Positions 12,466 through 26,508 of a stretch of DNA of 64,000 bases are shown piece after piece. The number at the start of each line of letters is the position of its first letter. Position 1 is the stretch's first letter. A program made the position numbers and the translations under genes. Source of the stretch: Lineus longissimus (lineage: Eukaryota > Nemertea > Pilidiophora > Heteronemertea > Lineidae); contig NC_088322.1 of assembly GCF_910592395.1 (NCBI RefSeq), positions 11,093,431-11,157,430 of the forward strand, written 5' to 3'. A model generated the notes under the pieces. It saw nothing but the letters and a program-made list of their open reading frames with translations. It searched no databases and was not told where the DNA came from.

Positions 12466-13725
12466 ATATTTTTGGCGGCAACACAAAGAACATTTTGATC
12501 CTTTTGTTGATGTTTTCCATCCTCCAAGCGCCGAGAGATTTCAGCATATTATTCTGATGCAATGGCGGCCAACTCAAGCAGTGAGAGTAGGACCATCTCA
12601 CCACACCGCTCATACCAGTATACCAGCAGTGTACGATCAATGTTCGAGAAGAAAAACGTGTCGGTTTCACAAACCCTGCCAGGAAACGGCGAATCTTCGG
12701 ATTTGTTTCATCAATCCTCGAATTAATTGAGAGTGACTTAATTTTCTATCGGGCAAACCTCTATCGAACCACACTGAATTGAGATGGCACCGCATCAGCG
12801 ATATTAGCTTCGTGGTTTGAATGAAAATGTATCTCTTATTAGAGAAAATTTCCCTGTTACGAAGGGAATTTCGTGAGACAAGCACAGTGACGCTGGTATC
12901 AATTCCTATTACAAAACACCTATCTTTTAAGCACTCTCTACCAACTGCTTAAGGCGCATTTTCTACCAAGCAAAAAGGTTGTGGTTGTCTCATCGAAATC
13001 TGGTCAGAACTAAGCTGATGGGCATAATCCATTAAAAAAAGAAACATTTTAACCGAGGTATTTTAGAATGTAGAACATTGTCAAACAGCGACTGTGAAAT
13101 TAGATGATTATTGACCGAAATTACGCATTTTCGATGTCGTAATGTGTCTTGCTCACGGAATGGCCTTGACCTCGAGATAGGAACGAGGCCAAATCTTGCT
13201 CGTCCATCCTCACGGAGCAGTGGCAGGTAAACACGGGAAGCTCCCATCCAGCGTTTTGATACAGGGTCCCATTGTTTATTCCATTTTCTAGAAAATCTAT
13301 ATACGCGACAGAACTGTTACCAAGTCCCCCATCACTGGTCACAGCCGAGCACGCTAATTAATAAAACGACCGGAACTGATCCTCCACCTTCGTTACGACA
13401 GTGTGTGATTAACCTCACGATCGTGATGATACTGAACTAATGTTTTATGTCAGGTTGCACCAGATCAGATGGACTTTCTTCGCGCACTCCAGTCTGCTGT
13501 ATAATTTATAGACAATTAACTCAAATTTGTTAGGTTAATTGGCGGACATGATTTTCTGTCGTTAGTAACTTACAATGCGGTGACGGGTCCTGAAGATGAG
13601 CTTATGGTCAAAGCCTGGGCACCATGCCACGGTCATTATGGTCTGACTTTAAAATGATGTGACATTGTTTGCTGACAGTCAGATTTTTTGTTTGGCCCCA
13701 ATGATGGATATCTGACCTAATCGCC
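12466..13725. other. Spacer between tRNA-Ile gene and tRNA-Ile relic
   Basis: No gene was recognised. Antisense open frames at 12.4-13.3 kb are short and unlike known proteins, and the one overlapping the tRNA is an artefact. Confidence 0.5.
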
Positions 13726-13799
13726 GGCAGGTTAGCTCAGATGGTTAGAGCGTCGTGCTAATAACGCGAATGTCGCGGATTCGAGCCCCGTATTGCCCA
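13726..13799 (+). pseudogene. Degenerate tRNA-Ile(AAT) copy
   Basis: The 74-nt body, anticodon loop CTAATAA, D arm and TTTT terminator (13804-13807) are kept. The acceptor stem is damaged: GGCAGGT against ATTGCCC leaves two mismatches at pairs 3 and 4 plus two G-T wobbles. The T stem has an A-C mismatch. Its 3' flank of about 32 bp closely matches the 3' flank of the minus-strand gene at 10575-10648, so it is a duplicated copy that has decayed. It may still be transcribed, because both polymerase III boxes remain recognisable. Confidence 0.75.
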
Positions 13800-15659
13800 A
13801 ATATTTTATCCGTTCATTTGTTTTAATTCTGCTCCGTCTTATCAAAAGCCAACATCCTGTTAAGTTCAAGTCCTCATTACAACCAAAATTCTGTTTTCGA
13901 AAGCTATCATTGACAAGCCTCTAAGAAATATGGGTATATATCGCAAGATTGCCAAAGGGATTTCTTTTTTATGTATTTCCTCAGGAAAAAAACGTATTTT
14001 ATGTTTGATGATAAAAATTCATTTAGTCGATAATCAACTGCTTTCTTTTGTTACTTTTCATTGTTATAGGAAACCGTCCATAGATTAATTGTTACAATTA
14101 AATTCATTACTTGATATTGAAAAATAAAATTCAACCAAAAAATCTTTAGGCTATTCTACAAAATATGATAAAAACTTTGAAGACATGTGATGAAGTTATT
14201 CCCGTTCAAGAATGGGCGAGGTAACGCACTTTGAAATGAATAGCGTATATCTGTCACGCGATTTGTAAAAAATGCGATGAATAGACAAAATGCTGAATAT
14301 GACATTTTATGATGACCTGTTAGCAGAACCAGTCATTAAGCATCTAAAGAGGTATATAATCGATGGTGTAAAGTATTGATTAACGTGTAAGTCAAAGACA
14401 TAAACAAACCCGTTTTGAAAAATCAGAAACTTACAAAATCCAGAAATGAGGTAAAACGGATCTTTCCTGACAAGAGTACTTGTTCCATCAAAGATTTTAA
14501 AATGTTTTGTAGAATCAGAATGAATATACATTTTCACAATGAAACAATCAGGCAAACCTCACTTGTAAATCTATAGAATTCAAATTTTATTTTTTTCTAC
14601 TTACTTAAAAGTACAGAGGAGAAAAAATACGTACAACAATAGACAAAGATGGCCGAGACAGACATTACAACAAGTTTGACAGCTAAACATAATGCATCAG
14701 ACTCTTAAAACCACTTTTCTCCGACGAGGACTACCTTTACGGCGTGCATATTTGTATTAGCTATAAAATCAGCTGAAAAACCATTATCTCAAGAACGTAC
14801 TTGCCTCTGGCCTAAACATCGATTACGATAAACAAGATCAAATTCCAGCAAAGTTATCATCCTAATTTAGAAATAATAAATACTCTTACAACGATTTTCA
14901 AATGAGCTACTGTTAATACAAATCATTACGCCAACAAACAACAGTTTGTTCGCTCGCAGCGAAACTACGATCCGCGATGGTTTTACTTGGCAAAAGAAAC
15001 CGAAGTTAGACAAATTGACTGCCATCGGCAAAGGGAAGAACGAAATGATGTAAATTTGATATTGTCTTTGAAGAAAATTCTGACGTATTGAAACATCATG
15101 GCTGCCGGCTGTTCTCTCCGGTATGCACACTCCACGTCGATGCACGTTTAAAAGCACTTTCATATGTCAGTTCAGTCAAAATTTGTGACGATTTGGCATG
15201 GTTTAATCAACATGCACAATCAAAGGGTGTCTTGGCTACCTTATCAGAGTTACTGTTGCTTTGCCAAATCTACAAGTGCCAGCATGAGATAATCCGCCGC
15301 TAAACTTTTCCTCTTAGTGGGTATACGCCCAGCAAAGTTGCAAAAAAGTTAAAACGGTGTTATTTGAATCGCTGTAGGGTATGATAGACTGATACGTGAA
15401 TTATAAATAGTATTTCTATCGACATTAACCACAGAATCCAATTATTGCAAGTATCGACCGGTGGTATACAAAGTGGGTGTTGGCTCCAGGAATGTTTAAG
15501 TATTTGTTGGTAGTCCCTGCCATTTGCTGCTAGAATATCTTATGTTATGTTAGAAGAACAACATCCTTGTGACTGAATGATCATGATTGCTTATGGCAAA
15601 CAGAGATCCAATTAAATATACTCGTAAAACTGAAGTGAAGATTGTCGTCTTACAAGACA

Positions 15660-15765
15660 TATCACTTGCCTGTCTCCCTCCCCTTACCACCCTCTCTCGC
15701 CCCATTTCCCTCACCCACCCTCCCCAAGAGATGCCCCCTCCCCAGCCGCCATGCCCATCCAGAAT
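15660..15765 (+). repeat. Polypyrimidine-rich tract
   Basis: This is a stretch of about 100 nt dominated by C and T (CCTGTCTCCCTCCCCTTACC and on), interrupted only by scattered A and G. It gives two overlapping proline-rich open frames that are compositional artefacts. It could act as a nucleosome-poor or triplex-forming tract. Confidence 0.5.
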
Positions 15766-16759
15766 TTATATCCACCCAAACTGTAATCAGCTGCATGGAA
15801 ACAATCTCGGTCGCCATAGCGCGCGTGCACAATCACGGTGATTAGACTCCTCATTACCCCGGGTTGCAATCAACACAAATACCCACCAATTGTGCCTGCA
15901 ATCAAGGAGACACTAAATTAATGCATTTCATCTTAAGACCTATCTCAGTCGCAGTAAATGTTGGTTTTCCGATAGATTTTTCTCGAAGCGCCGTGATCAC
16001 GGGAGGACGTCTAATCTCAAGCGTAATGGCCGCCTTGATTAAAGCCCTCTCGTCCTGATGCGGAAAGATCGACAATTTCTCGAGCAATCAGCCGATGAAC
16101 TGGCTCCAAATTGCCCTAAATTTCTCCATAATGATGCCATTTTCTCGTTCTGTTTGCTCTGTCATCAGGCAGCGATTTGCCGTGGCGTGTTCAGGGAATA
16201 CTACGCTAAGAAACCGCTGACCAACGCACGCATACCCGCAATCAAACGTCGGCGGAAATCTACGAAGATTAACCTGGGCTATTAGATTGATTTTTTCACT
16301 TAGATTTTTGGATTGAACGCATTATAAGATTTTGTGACTTGATACTTAAATCCAGTGATGTATGTGTTCTACAAAGAAAGGCATAACTCTATTTGATAAA
16401 TGCGTTTTGTTGGTGTGTGGACTGTAGCTTTTCCGTAATGTGAGTTTCAACCTACATGTATTTAACGCAATTTAGTCCGTCGGAATCGCAGGTCACAATC
16501 ACAACATGCTGTATCCCGCTTGAAGTAGTGATGATAACAATCGTGGCAGTTTTTATATCGCGCTGTCTCACTGCGGACCAAGGCCAGTTCCAAAAGCGCT
16601 TCACAACAACAAGGGTTTGTCACTGTAGGTCTCCACAGAGACACTCTGCGGTATCAGTGTCGGTTCAAAGGGCGCAAGGGTGACCAAAGGGTCCCAAGAC
16701 CCTTCGATTAAGGTTCGGACGCCTCAACCACAAGGCCTACGCACTCAACGCAATAACCA

Positions 16760-16776
16760 CCCCCCCCCCCACCCCC
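16760..16776 (+). repeat. Poly-C run (C11 A C5)
   Basis: This simple-sequence run lies in a C-rich stretch (16700-16960). Similar runs occur as G11 at 29402-29412, A13T5 at 31918-31935 and C10 at 51148-51157. Lengths of such runs are prone to sequencing error. Confidence 0.7.
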
Positions 16777-19700
16777 GTCATCATAAATCGCCAAACCACC
16801 CACCCATTGACAGATGGAATCAATCTGCTTACAACCTTACAAACGGAGCCAAATCTGATAATTCCATTACAGACCCTTTGAACCCTAACCTTGAAGACCC
16901 AGCCCCTAATTGCCTCAAATCGTGGGAGACTCCGTCAATTTACAACCGGAGACCCCCAAACAAATAACAAACCATAAACAACCATGATGCTTTCTTCTGC
17001 AATTTTCTAATAGGGCGATTTCCTTGCGATTCTCCACCGATTAGAACTCTGGGCGTTCCAGGGTTGGTCAAGGAGGGGCCAGACCTTTACGGCCAAAGAA
17101 TCGAAAGGCAAAACCATGTCATTAGGTGGATTTCTGTAACACAGGGAGCAGTGATTTGGAAACCCTAATAGACCTAGGGAACATATGCCATGAGACGAGA
17201 TGAGTTTGGGATGTGATATGTTTTGAAAGGTGTATCATTAACCTTCTTTCTCATGACATTTGACAAGAAGTATAATGATTTACCCATCGTGGCATGAATC
17301 CCTTTTATTTGGTTTTCATATTAGAGTTCTTCAGACAGAGGTCAAGGTCAAATTTGTTTAATCAATTGATGTTTCACTATCTTGTGTTCGGAATTTATGT
17401 GTTAAGGAATGGCGGTATTCGCGGGAATTTGCAGAATAGATCGAGTGTGCAAGGGTACTCCTGATCAAAAGAGCAAGCACTGACTTCGGCTGTTGCTGAT
17501 ACTGTTAAAAGCGAATCGACCATCAGCTCGAATTCAGTTAGTGCGAACAAGATGATTTGGTTTCGGATCAATTCCTACGGATTGGTACTTTACCACCTGG
17601 TTTCTACTTCTTCTCACAGATAATCTACGAATTACTAGAGAGCGAACGATCGCAAACTTATTTAGAGAATCCCATTGTATACATAGCACGTAGTCACAAT
17701 GCCAAATTATGGATGCTCAAAAGCTAGAAAAAGCAACAAGTTGTTGAGCATTTCCAACTCTCAAGTGAACGTTTTTGAAATTTTCTTTCTTCACAGTCCA
17801 GTTTTACACTCATTAACTTCCTTACTTCCTTTTTTACTGCAACGTAGTAATCTAGGCCGCCATCACTGCGATCATCTTACGATTTGTCGCCAATAATCTA
17901 CACTATATAACATATTTTCCCTCATCCCTCATCAGAAGCTAACATACTCATGCCCACATGTTACGATTCACACTTTTACAGCCATGACTTCTACCCTTGA
18001 GTCTGCTACCTCAACAGACGACCTTCAGAAACGTCTGCTCCCCGTTATTCTTCAGTTCATCCTATTTCAACTGTGCAGACGTCCTGATCATGGAAACCAT
18101 ACATTACTTGGACAGTAATTACAACTCTATTTCAACAAATGTCAAACCAGCAGAAGTTTTCAAATTGAATGATATTCTCACCTAGGGATTTTCCCGATGC
18201 TTTTTCACCCGATTTTAGGCAGACAAAACTTATCGCCCTGGGCCTGGATCGTGGGTTGCTGTCAACAGAGACACGGCACGGATATTGGCCCTTAACGTTA
18301 AATACCCTTTATCATTCTGAAACACTGAGGTGTCGATTCTAGCACCGAGGATAAAGACCCAGAATCTAGAAAATGGCTGTAGCTCCAGGTTGTGACCTTC
18401 GCATCAACCACTTTCAATCAAAGGTACTCTACAGACCAATTATGGTCTTTAGGCCCGGTGGCGGCTTTGTTCATCCTGGCAGTTTCACACCTTGGATTAT
18501 TGTGGAAAACATAGAAAATGACAGTAAATATGTAAGCTCACTGACCTGGAAGTAAATGTGTTGACGTTTTGGTAGTTTGGAGATGGCTAAAGATTTTGAC
18601 ATCAGCCCACACTTCTGAATTTGGATAAAAATCTGATTAAAATACTGTGTTTAGTGACCTGGAAAGCGCGAAGGGTGTCGCCCGGTTCGACAGAAGTGCA
18701 GTCCCAGAAATTTTGAAATGTAACTTAACCTTGATACTTAACTATCGGCTAAATTTATATTGATTTAAATTGCATAAGTTAAATTCACACTCGAATCAAA
18801 ATTGTTGTTTTGTTTTTTGTCACTTGTTTGGGAAGTTACTTTGAACCCACAAGAAAGAAGTCGCCTAAATCTGAACCTGGGCAGAGGATCAACCGGCATA
18901 ATTCATTGCCAGCCCTTTAATGAAGGAATATGATACATCTGGCATGTCTCTGAACCAAATAAGCCTAGTCAAGACTGCTCTATTAGATTAAATACATGTT
19001 GTTATACATACTAATCCTGATTTCATCATAAGACGAACTATCCACTATAGGAAATAGCCTAGTCTATATTTGATGACATTGGACCATTTCCATAGCTTTC
19101 TTGATATCCCATTTATTACCAGCTAACTATCCTTAAAAAGGATGCTGAAAAACTGGGAACCTGCCAAAACATTCAGTCCTATCGCTGCTCTTGATCACCG
19201 CATCCACTGAACTCAGCCCCAGGACAACTCAACCAGTTCATAACCTTACTTCTCCATGACCAAACACCGTATCAAACACCATCAAAAACGGGTGGACCGC
19301 GTACTTGAAATTTAGTAAACATGTCAAAACCCCCGCCAACCCGCTGTGTCACAGTGAAATCTCCTTGGGTGACATATCTCAGATAATAACACATCTTTTT
19401 TGACGCCACTTCAAAATTAATATTGGCAACAAAAGACCTGTGAACTCCGTTTATCTAATGGCGATGCTGTGTTGGCGGCTGTCAATGATCGATTCACGCC
19501 ACTGGAACCATGGCAAATGTACCCGCATGTCCCATGTGCATTCGTTAATTGCGAATTCGAATAAGACCGATTCCTTAGAAGCCGGAGCATCTCATCTCCA
19601 CCGGCCCCGGGGCGAAAGTTCGACACTGCCATTCACTTTGTCCCGTTTCTCTCTACGGACGTAGATATTGTACATGTACAGTTACTTACACAGATTCTTA

Positions 19701-22340
19701 ATGCGACTGGAAACAGCAAAGGTAGGTAATGTCAGCCAAAATATGCCTGGTTTAATCACTATATGTTAAAATTTGAAAATAGGACACTTCTGTGATTCAT
19801 TTTCGCTGCCAAGTCATACTTGTGTCAACAAGTCCATATCTGACTTGCCGGCCTACCGACGCTGAATATCAATCCTTAACTATCTTCCTTTTAAGGACGG
19901 ATAACACGCACACCGACGGTAGATCGGCATGGTATCTGATGTACATGTACATGTAGGGTGTTGCCATGTAACTCTTCATTTTGACTTCAAAACATCGAAA
20001 GTAGGTCGAAATACGCGTAAGGACAACTTACAATGTCTTATTAATGTGATTCTCTGGGTTGCAATGTTAATCTCTGTGTTTTTCATGTCAAGCTTTTGCA
20101 CGATTCTTTGCAAAACAGCTTGCTCGAATACTCAATAAGGTGGCTGACGCATGAAACAAGTCTCTAATTGATTAATATTGACCTGGGTAAACCAACTCTA
20201 TCATCACCATCGATGTCAATCAAGAGATTCGCCTTAACCAGTGATTTATACGCAACCGGAATTTATACAAAACAGATTGAACCAGATTTATGTCGTTTAG
20301 GGGTTTATTGGGCTGTTATATAGGGCATCTCTCTCAAGACATACTTATGCGACCTTATATTATCCGCTCCAAAGTGCTTGGGTCGTTCTAAAAGACTAAA
20401 ATCAGGCAACAGCCAGCAAAAGGAGGTAAAAAAGTGGATAGGTGCCGATTAGAGTTCTAAAAACCACCTATTATCAGAATTTGGTACCTATGGCGCTAGA
20501 TAAGATGCTGCAGCATTGCTTCCTCATTTTTAGTCTTTGTTAATTTTTGATAGCAGTTAATCAAGTTGTTTTAGTAGCGGTGCAGCGGCAGCAAGATCTT
20601 ATACCGAAATAAAATTTGCTTTCTCGGAATTAAAGAGGTAAACTTTAAACGTTTAAACGTTATTACAAGATATTACGGGCGGAAAATATTACGTAATTCT
20701 TGCGGAATTCTTGCAATATTGTGAGGAAATGTCCGTGCATTGATCGTATCTTTGTTGAATGCGGGATTTTTCAAATTGCCACTGACCAATGGCCTGTAAT
20801 AGAATTTAATGAGTCTAATTTGCGCTAAATGGGGATGCGCTGGCCACAGTAATGACTCTGTCCCCTTGGGGTGTGCGGATGGAACTGACTATTACAGTGC
20901 ATCGCTACCCATAGTCTCGGGGAAGACGGCGGTGTCCGGTGTCTGTGGATGTCTGTGCCCGTATGGTGAGAGCGAGACCGTGTGTGTGCAGTGCTATACC
21001 GTCATACATGTCTTATGCGTTAACGTTCTTGAGAAATTGTTTTATGTTAGCTTCGCAAGACATCATTAAAACTTAGGTAAGACGGTTCATCTCGCTCCTC
21101 CTCGACCTTACGCAGAATGAGACCGACCTTCAAAGATGTTGCCCTGCACGGCCGATTGGCTGTTTTTATCTGTCTATTTTTTGTGTTATATAAGATTATT
21201 TGGGAATCTTATCATTCAATAAGAGTACGGCTACATTTTACACGTAACACATTTTATTTTTATCATTGTCCTAATAGCGTGACAAAAACAAAATATCTGT
21301 CATAGTACAGCGCACCACTGAACTCGGCTGCGATCTCATGAAAAAAGAAGGAGCGCTTCGACAGACATTCCCTGGATACCCGAGCGTGAGGGACCCGCCT
21401 TAATTTACGGCAACCAATTAGTGAACGAGCAGTGATCAAACCGTCCAGATTCCCCCGTGTTCTGAGGCAGAAAACATGCCCACGGATAATGACAAAAACT
21501 CACAGGGTTTTTGTTAAAAATCCCTAAATCCGCCGAATTTAGCATGAGGCATCTTGAGCCGCTGTGCGAGTCGAAACGCGCAGGGCTCCGCGGTGCGCCT
21601 CTTTGACTTACAGGCATTTCTAATCGAGTACGGCTGAAGACTCTTCAAGCTAATAAACCGGTCCTTAACTAACCTGACTTCGTGTTCAACTTGTTCAAAA
21701 GGCCTAATTTTGCCTCCTAGAGCTCTACAGCCTATTAGCGAACAAAAATACACCTCTGAGGTGCGCGGACAAATGCTGCAGCAGCGGTTTTGTTGTTCTC
21801 GCAGCACGGGTTCGTCCCTCCAGTCCCTTCGACGCTTCGGAGCTCCAAACGCCGGGGGAAGGTTGAACCTTATTGTCCCCGTGCAGTACCCAGAAGGATG
21901 AAGAAGTCCTAGCCACACCCGCCTTTATCTAAATGCAAACTCCAACTTAGCGAAGGAGACCATATACTGGACCAGACATGCCAGAGTTAGTTGCAGGATG
22001 TACAACCTGGTAGTGCATTGTCTCAACTGGGCGTGAGGTAATTCCTCAAAGACGTGGTTTATTTTTGTTCATTGTTTAAGCACGGCTAGCGTGCGCTAAA
22101 TCTGTAGGCGGGGTGTATTATCATGGGTTACTTGCCATGATGATCGCGAGTTCGGCCCCCTTTGAAGGCACGTGAAGATAATGTAACATGGACACAAAGA
22201 ATGTCCTCTTTCACGTGATAGGGCGATTTGATTAAGTCGTAAAATCTGGCGTCTCAATTAAAATTTTGAAGTTTGATATTATGATGAATATGAAAATGAC
22301 GAAACACTGCACACTTCCTTATTTGTATGTGATACGCAAG

Positions 22341-22400
22341 GCCAGGTAAAATTGAAAAAACCGCTTCTGGTCCCACCACCCCCGACTTTGGCTGCCGTTT
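22341..22400 (+). repeat. Dispersed repeat fragment, copy 1
   Basis: It begins GGCCAGGTAAAATTGAAAAA and continues through a C-rich block ending near GACTTTGGCTGCCG. It aligns by eye over about 58 bp with 47792-47852 in the same orientation. No termini were found. Confidence 0.35.
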
Positions 22401-25400
22401 CAATTCTCGATCATTTTGCCACCAGTTCTTTACGTTTCACATCAGACAACATTATACGTGCAAAACACCAAACCACATTAGTTCAAATTCGGGAAAAATT
22501 TCACAATGGGTCTACCGCAGGCAGAATTGTCATTATATATTCCAATTTTACAGGTTAAACAGGTTTCAAACGGACATTTTTAGGGCGTTCCCGCGCCGAT
22601 TCCCACAAGTTTTACTAATCATACAAAATGGCTTATAACCCTTCCCTTTATGATTGGTCGAAACCGCCAACCGATTCTAATAATATACAAAATGGACTCT
22701 TTCAAACCGCACAACATAATGCAAACGAGACAACAAAAAATATAAAACGGTAAACTATTCATAAATTTCGAATAATGCTGTTCCATTAACTCATATAAAC
22801 CCCATGCCAATTGCCTTTCAATGTGGAGCGTACTTGGACAAAAAGACAACGTGGTTTGTGTTGGCAGACAGGCAAATGTTAAAAGTGTCCGTCATTGATT
22901 TTTTTTCAGCGTCGATACGATATGATTGTGACTTTTCAAAGGTGTCGACTTGGACAATGTGCGCTAATTGCGATCAAACTGTGCTGGACAGTTAGCATAG
23001 CAACTTCTGAAATGTGCGAATGGGATGAAAAAGTCCGGGAAAGGTTATGTATGATTGGTCGAAGCAGGCGAGTGATAATTGAAATTTGTATTGTTCATGC
23101 AGCCGACATATGGCGGCATTTCCGCGAGGTTTCTGAGTGATGGACAACAGCAATGAAGCCGATTGCATAGCTACACACATCATCATACACTCACAGCTCT
23201 ATAGAGATCATAAGGTACTATAGTTATGACTAAATCAAAAGAAATCCTGTACACGTAGTTTTGACACCAAGGAAAACTCTTTATAACATTGCGTGAGACT
23301 AGTTTCCAATGCTTGCCACTTCACGTTTACTCATTGGTATCTTTGCTTACCAAAAGTTAGCATCGAAAATCCTTTCTGATTTTTTCCTGTCGTTTGATGA
23401 TGATTTGAAGTGATGTTAAGTATTTCCCTTTAAATAGCCTTTAGGATAGAAAAACCCTCTAATGGAGCGTTTGCAAATCTAACAAGAAAATTGCTACTGA
23501 ACCTAAATGAGAAAAGAGGCCCTTTTTGTAGCTAATTATGCCTTAGTAAGGAAAATAGCTTATTACGGGGCGGGTTATCGGTCGCGTTAAGGTGTCGCCT
23601 TTAAAAGGACGATTTTGATTATTGGTGAAACAGTCTTAGTACCCTTCTTAGCTCCTTAATGGTGCCGATGACATGGTGTAATTGTCCACCACAAACATAC
23701 TTCATGGCCATTTCACGCCTTCAGGGAGCAAGCCAATCAAACCTCCGACCCCTGCAGAGTTACAGCCGATACGAACGAAAACTCTAATTTTGTAATTTTC
23801 TTCATTCAAAAGGTAATGATTTGGAACAGACTAGGGCCTACTTCAATTTGCGTCAATGTCTAAATAGTATTTTCTAGTTTGTTCCCACTGGGCTTTGACT
23901 GGTGTAACCCTTGTATTAACACCATACCGGGTGGTTTAGCTTGTAATTTTAACGCCTAAGGATAGCCTTTAAGAGGCCCTTGAACCACTTCATGTTTAGA
24001 GCAAAGGCTAAGAATATGCCGCCCCTATTTGCTCCGTATGAGGAGAAACTAAATTATACTGTCTTCACAAACAGTTCACAATGTGATCGATCGACTTCAG
24101 AAACTTTCGTTGGCAGCCGGAATGTTATCGGTGAGGGTCCACTACTGAAAAAAGATAGATTAAAATAATATAAAACTTTAGAAACTTTCAGTGGCAAACG
24201 CGAAAAACGTATGCTCAGTTCACTTTACAGCTTGTATCAAAGGCCCAAAAAGTTATTTTTAATGACATTTGATATTTTAGTTGTTTGAACAAAATCGGGT
24301 AAACGAATTAAGAAGATTATATATAGAAACGGACACAACAGAGAAAGTTTTGCTTGCTCTCTTGTATTGGTAGGGTGTAATTTGGGTTCGAATAATCCCA
24401 TGCATCTGGTCATCGTTGGTGCAACTGTCTGTACCATTGGTCATTTCCCTTAGTAACACAATTTCAAGGAAAAAAGTGTTAATTTAAAAAGATGCTTAGC
24501 AGTTTATAACAACGCAGTAGCCTCACTTGTAAAATACTTCACTCGGAATGTGGTGAAAAAGTGCAGGCCTGCCATTCTTATGAAAAGGGTCGTTATTGGT
24601 AAAGATAGTCTACAGACAAGGGTAACCAACTCTAACAGGTGATCCGCGTATTAAAGACACTGCAAAATCAAATTGGCCATGATCAAATCCTAACCGCTGC
24701 TGAATAAACGAAGCGTATCACGTGATGCACATTGATGCAATACGCAAGTTTCGATGACGTAACAAAGATGTCCGACATACTTCAAAATGAATGTGCCTTT
24801 TCTTGAAAGCATTTATTCAATTATCGCATTATTTCTGGACATGTGATTCGCATGGTTGAGTTAGGGTTGGCCCGAACGGTCCCTCCACACATACCAACTC
24901 TATCAAGTTGTCATACTTGGAGTCGTAGTGTTTTCAAATCTAATAGGATACTTCCAACCCAGTTGTTCGAAGCCATGCCTGATTAACTGCTCACTTTGAT
25001 AGATTTTGCACATACAATCATTCAATTTCACGAGTGCAATAGACAGGAATTTGCGACCTGAATTTCGATAACACTTCACTTGTTGAAAAAATGTTGATTG
25101 TGTATGTTTAAAGAAGGAGATATTAGCTAGCTTGACGGTATGGCTACTAATATCTCAAGCAGAAATGGAAACAAACACAGAACTTTTGGATGTTTTGCGT
25201 TTGTTGCCGTTCCGTTTTTTATAAGAAGCCGTTGTTGCTGTTGTCGTTCCTTGTATCCGCCCATGCAGAAGCAATAGGCAGATGAAGTTAGAACCTGTTC
25301 TTGCAGAGTTTTATTTTATTAAATCCTCTTTCATATCTTGCTGACCCGCTGGTAATCTGGTGAGAATGTCACTTTTTAATGTGCCAAAACATGGCCTGTT

Positions 25401-26470
25401 AGTGTAACCGTTGATTGAAAGCCTATCCAAAATTATTTTCTAAACACGTGATTTCTTGAATAACATCGTAATTTTGATTTACAGTCCACATAATTCGACC
25501 TTTTACATGTTGTACATACAGTATGTATTGTCCTATCACTGAAAAGACACGATAGGATTGCAAATTGTGTCATACTTATCATCAAAATACTATATCTCAC
25601 AAACCGAAAACTCGAAAACAAAGCAGTTCGGGTTGACAGTAGTGGCCACTGATATGTCTTAGTGTCACTTAAAATAAGATCTAGTTAAAGTTTGAGCCAA
25701 TCTGTATAACTGACCAACAATTGCCTAAATGACAAAACGGCGGAAATCGCTGAATAACTTGGAAATAACATCAGACAATTTATGCCCTTTCTTCGTCGAC
25801 ACCTCTTGACTGCCTCATCCTTTCAGGGACACATATCAGCGTAATTAATCTGGATATAGTATCGAGTGAACAGAGGTAATTTGGGCTTCAAATCCGCTCA
25901 TCCTGCCATTGAGAAGTGCCATCTTCCGAGGGAATCCTTTCAAGGATCGCGCCATTGTGAAAACAGTTTACGCCGAGGAAGTAGCGCGTCGAGATTGAAT
26001 GGGATAAAGATCTGAAGATGGGTTGACATGTTTATTGAATAGCGCGACCGCGGTCGAATAATGCCTCCTATCCTGTTCGCCATGTATCTTAACATGCTGC
26101 AAATATTATTCATTATACTTGGAAAAGATTACACATGGCGTGTCGGCGCGGAATTTGACGCTACCAGGCGTGACGGCCATGAGATAAGGCAGAAAACGTG
26201 TACCCTGATCGTGTAAATTCGCTTCTAACACGATTTAATCTTAGCATCATCCGAAAAGGCGTAAACTGCTGCATTACCTAACTTTCCGGATGCTGCATTC
26301 AAGGCTGAAACGACGATTTGAGATGCTGAAGGAGAGTGCCCAGACGATAGGGTTGGTATAAAACGCAACTCGGGACACGAAGGCGGAACGATATTTACCC
26401 TAGTCATTTCAAATTGATGATAAGAAACCTCCTAAGCGCACGGGTCGGTAATTTCCAGCGCAAATTATGA

Positions 26471-26508
26471 CATTTTCTCCTTCTGTTTGCCTCCCCTTCG
26501 CCCCACAG
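26471..26508 (+). promoter_or_regulatory. Possible splice acceptor for a leader exon upstream of the Sp6-9 start
   Basis: A pyrimidine-rich run of about 35 nt, ending CCCCACAG at 26508, looks like a good 3' splice site. If used, the first coding exon would be 26509-26802 and a non-coding exon would lie further upstream. This conflicts with reading 26579-26640 as a core promoter; only one need be true, or they may reflect alternative promoters. The acceptor is followed by AGATAAG, so the site could instead be a GATA-factor motif beside a chance pyrimidine tract. Confidence 0.3.

Larger units (their letters stand above)
13800..26470. other. Long non-coding 5' flank of Sp6-9
   Basis: No protein gene, tRNA or rRNA was recognised over 12.7 kb. 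The longest open frame (21514-21918, minus, 134 codons) starts at GTG, overlaps other frames and has no known motif. The CpG-richer patch at 21.55-21.9 kb stands out mildly in composition and could be a conserved non-coding element. ACATGTACATGT-type words occur at about 19.94 kb. Confidence 0.55.

Noticed and set aside
12398-12670. Minus-strand open frame of 90 codons ending in GIEPATFALLARRSNQLS; a similar plus-strand frame at 33849-34034.
   Set aside because: These peptides are translations of the antisense strand of the tRNA-Ile genes, a known source of false protein annotations.
15587-15845. Proline- and histidine-rich open frames on the plus strand.
   Set aside because: They are produced by the polypyrimidine tract, and two overlapping frames are open there only because of base composition.
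21514-21918. Minus-strand open frame of 134 codons in a CpG-richer patch.
   Set aside because: It starts at GTG, with no recognised motif and competing frames on the other strand. The composition alone does not make it a gene.
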